From NCBI GenBank assembly GCA_029781045.1, contig JAKOXL010000024.1, positions 87,210-151,209 on the forward strand: a stretch of DNA of 64,000 nucleotides. Direction: 5' to 3'. Positions within the stretch are counted from its first letter, which is position 1. Each line of letters starts with the position of its first letter. The translations under genes were made by a program, and so were the position numbers. The notes under the pieces are model-generated. The model was given only the letters and a program-made list of their open reading frames with translations. It was not told the DNA's origin and ran no database searches. This document shows, one piece after another, positions 62,894 to 64,000 of the stretch. The DNA comes from Bacillota bacterium. Lineage in GTDB: Bacteria > Bacillota > UBA994 > UBA5500.

Positions 62894-64000
62894 ATGATGT
62901 CGGTACAGGGAGCCATGACTGTGCTAGTGCAGGGCTCCTCCGCAAAACCTGGAAGCAGCCCAAATGCCTTAGCTGATTCTCCCGTATCCTTCGAGCAATT
63001 GCTGATGGAGTTAGTCGGTGGTACAGAAGCAAAGTCCCCCAGCGGAGAACTAGGCGACGAGGCACAACAACAGGTCCCTGCACAGGAAGAGCAGCAGGAC
63101 CACTGGGCTAGCTTGAGCATGGGGGCTTTGGCTGCTATGTTGGCCCATACTATGGGAACGGATATACCCATAGCCACGAAGCAGGAGCATGACGCCAGTT
63201 CCGTTGTTAATGTATTGCAGCCCAGGCTGGATACCAAATCGCAGGCTGTTGGGGGAAACTCAAGGGTTTTCAGTACAATGACTCCCAAAGATAAACCTCA
63301 GCCATTGTTTCAGGCAGGTGTGGCCGCTACCAGCAGCAGCGAACTGGGCGCTCAAGTGGCGGGTGCGAGACAAGGAGCTTTATCTTCTGAGTTAGAGGCG
63401 CTAACCCAACTCCTACAGGAGCTGCAGATAAATGCTAGTGTCGCCACCAAAGCTCCCACACAACCTAAGGGGTGGGGGCAACTGGAGAGGTTTTGGGTGT
63501 TCAGAGGTAAGGAAACTCCCGTTGTCGTGGACGAGATAGCCCTCGGTGACTCGCCATCTGGATCGCCCGCGGAACAGGTGGGGAGAGTGCCTTCGTTAAG
63601 AGCCCTCGTTGCCCAACGCTCTGAGAGTAGAGAGATCCCATTGCTAGGGGAACGGGACGTTATTGCAGAAGCTGATGACCAGAAAATGTCGGAGCATCTG
63701 ATCTTCCATTTGGGGTTAGATAGAGTAGTAGGCCAGGAGATGGAGCAAACTGGCACACCTGAGGTGATTTATCAGGCTCGGCCCGGCCAGCCATTACAAC
63801 AACAGCTGGAGCAAGGATTGGGTGTGGGAGTGCGTCAGTTACGGATCTTTCGTTCCGAGGAAGGTCTAACAGTACGCATGCACCTTTATCCGGAAAGTCT
63901 GGGCGAAGTGCGCGTGGAGTTGAAGCTGGAAGGTAACGTACTGACCGCCCAGTTACGGACATATCAGCCTCAGGCTGCCGAAGCCCTGCGGCAAGAGTTG
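62894..64000 (+). CDS. fliK: flagellar hook-length control protein FliK, 5' part
   Basis: Sets hook length and switches export specificity. The frame is open from ATG 62894 (behind AGGAGGTGAT) to the window edge, 369 codons with no stop. The first 290 residues are low-complexity, rich in Gln, Ser, Ala and Pro, as usual for FliK; the C-terminal Flg_hook domain is recognisable from LRIFRSEEGLTVRMHLYPES, followed by LGEVRVELKLEGNVLTAQL. The end of the gene is outside the window. Confidence 0.92.
   Translation, partial: MMSVQGAMTVLVQGSSAKPGSSPNALADSPVSFEQLLMELVGGTEAKSPSGELGDEAQQQVPAQEEQQDHWASLSMGALAAMLAHTMGTDIPIATKQEHDASSVVNVLQPRLDTKSQAVGGNSRVFSTMTPKDKPQPLFQAGVAATSSSELGAQVAGARQGALSSELEALTQLLQELQINASVATKAPTQPKGWGQLERFWVFRGKETPVVVDEIALGDSPSGSPAEQVGRVPSLRALVAQRSESREIPLLGERDVIAEADDQKMSEHLIFHLGLDRVVGQEMEQTGTPEVIYQARPGQPLQQQLEQGLGVGVRQLRIFRSEEGLTVRMHLYPESLGEVRVELKLEGNVLTAQLRTYQPQAAEALRQEL

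Noticed and set aside
62659-63288. 209-residue antisense ORF over the MotE-like gene and fliK
   Set aside because: Opposite strand to fliK, whose frame is open to the window edge; no ribosome site or known family.
1-64000. tRNA, rRNA, CRISPR, riboswitch or insertion sequence
   Set aside because: I looked through all intergenic gaps by eye and recognised none; structure-model searches were not possible here.

Overview
The window is a dense run of Bacillota (Firmicutes) housekeeping genes with about 50% GC. The organism looks like an endospore-forming, flagellated, Gram-positive bacterium of Clostridia-like affinity. The evidence is the sporulation genes spoVM, ylbJ (spoVV) and spoVS, the PASTA kinase/PP2C pair, RemA, CodY, HslVU, and gene order that follows Bacillus subtilis and many Clostridia (rsgA-rpe-spoVM-rpmB-asp23-fakA; rnc-smc-ftsY-ylxM-ffh-rpsP-khpA-ylqD-rimM-trmD-rplS; trmFO-xerC-hslVU-codY-flgBC-fliEFGHIJ). 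I cannot resolve the genus. No rRNA, tRNA, CRISPR array, insertion sequence, prophage or recognised riboswitch was found, and no gene-free stretch exceeds 300 bases.

Layout. 1-1637: yicC (cut by the window edge)-remA-gmk-rpoZ, closed by a terminator. 1670-12540: a translation/cell-envelope operon priA-def-fmt-Zn peptidase-rsmB-rlmN-stp-pknB-rsgA-rpe. 12533-12901: a small two-helix membrane protein and a 23-codon spoVM, ending at a terminator shared with the opposed rpmB. 13203-16587: asp23-fakA, then rsmD-coaD. 16555-19131 (minus strand): tmcAL and ylbJ, the latter behind a strong sigma-E-like promoter. 19186-23519: ackA, yceD-rpmF, plsX-degV-acpP. 23574-33717: rnc, spoVS, smc-ftsY, ylxM-ffh-rpsP-khpA-ylqD-rimM-trmD, rplS. 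33770-38597: lepB-rbgA-rnhB-yraN, a 57-residue membrane protein, pepF. 38822-44559 (minus strand): the only accessory-looking island, with an M20 amidohydrolase, an LtaS-type enzyme, and an operon of a Nif3-like protein with two D-glutamate cyclase-type proteins. 44737-55908: HI0933-type flavoprotein, comM, dprA, topA-trmFO, xerC-hslVU-codY. 56089-64000: the start of the flagellar basal-body/export operon, running off the end inside fliK.

How the genes work together. FakA, a DegV-type (FakB) fatty-acid carrier, PlsX and AcpP can form a route that feeds exogenous fatty acids into phospholipid. degV occupies the slot between plsX and acpP where fabD and fabG usually sit. Gmk, omega, PriA, Def, Fmt, RsmB, RlmN, RsgA, RimM, TrmD, RbgA and TrmFO form the gene-expression core. 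Stp/PknB, CodY and RemA are the regulators.

Points that deserve checking: spoVM is too short for ordinary ORF calling and starts with TTG; rsgA and dprA both lack a canonical start codon where one is expected; the rbgA ribosome-binding region is duplicated; the Nif3/D-glutamate-cyclase operon suggests a 5-oxoproline-related module; and two small membrane proteins sit in positions that suggest sporulation-linked expression. Housekeeping assignments are firm. Promoter calls are sequence matches only.
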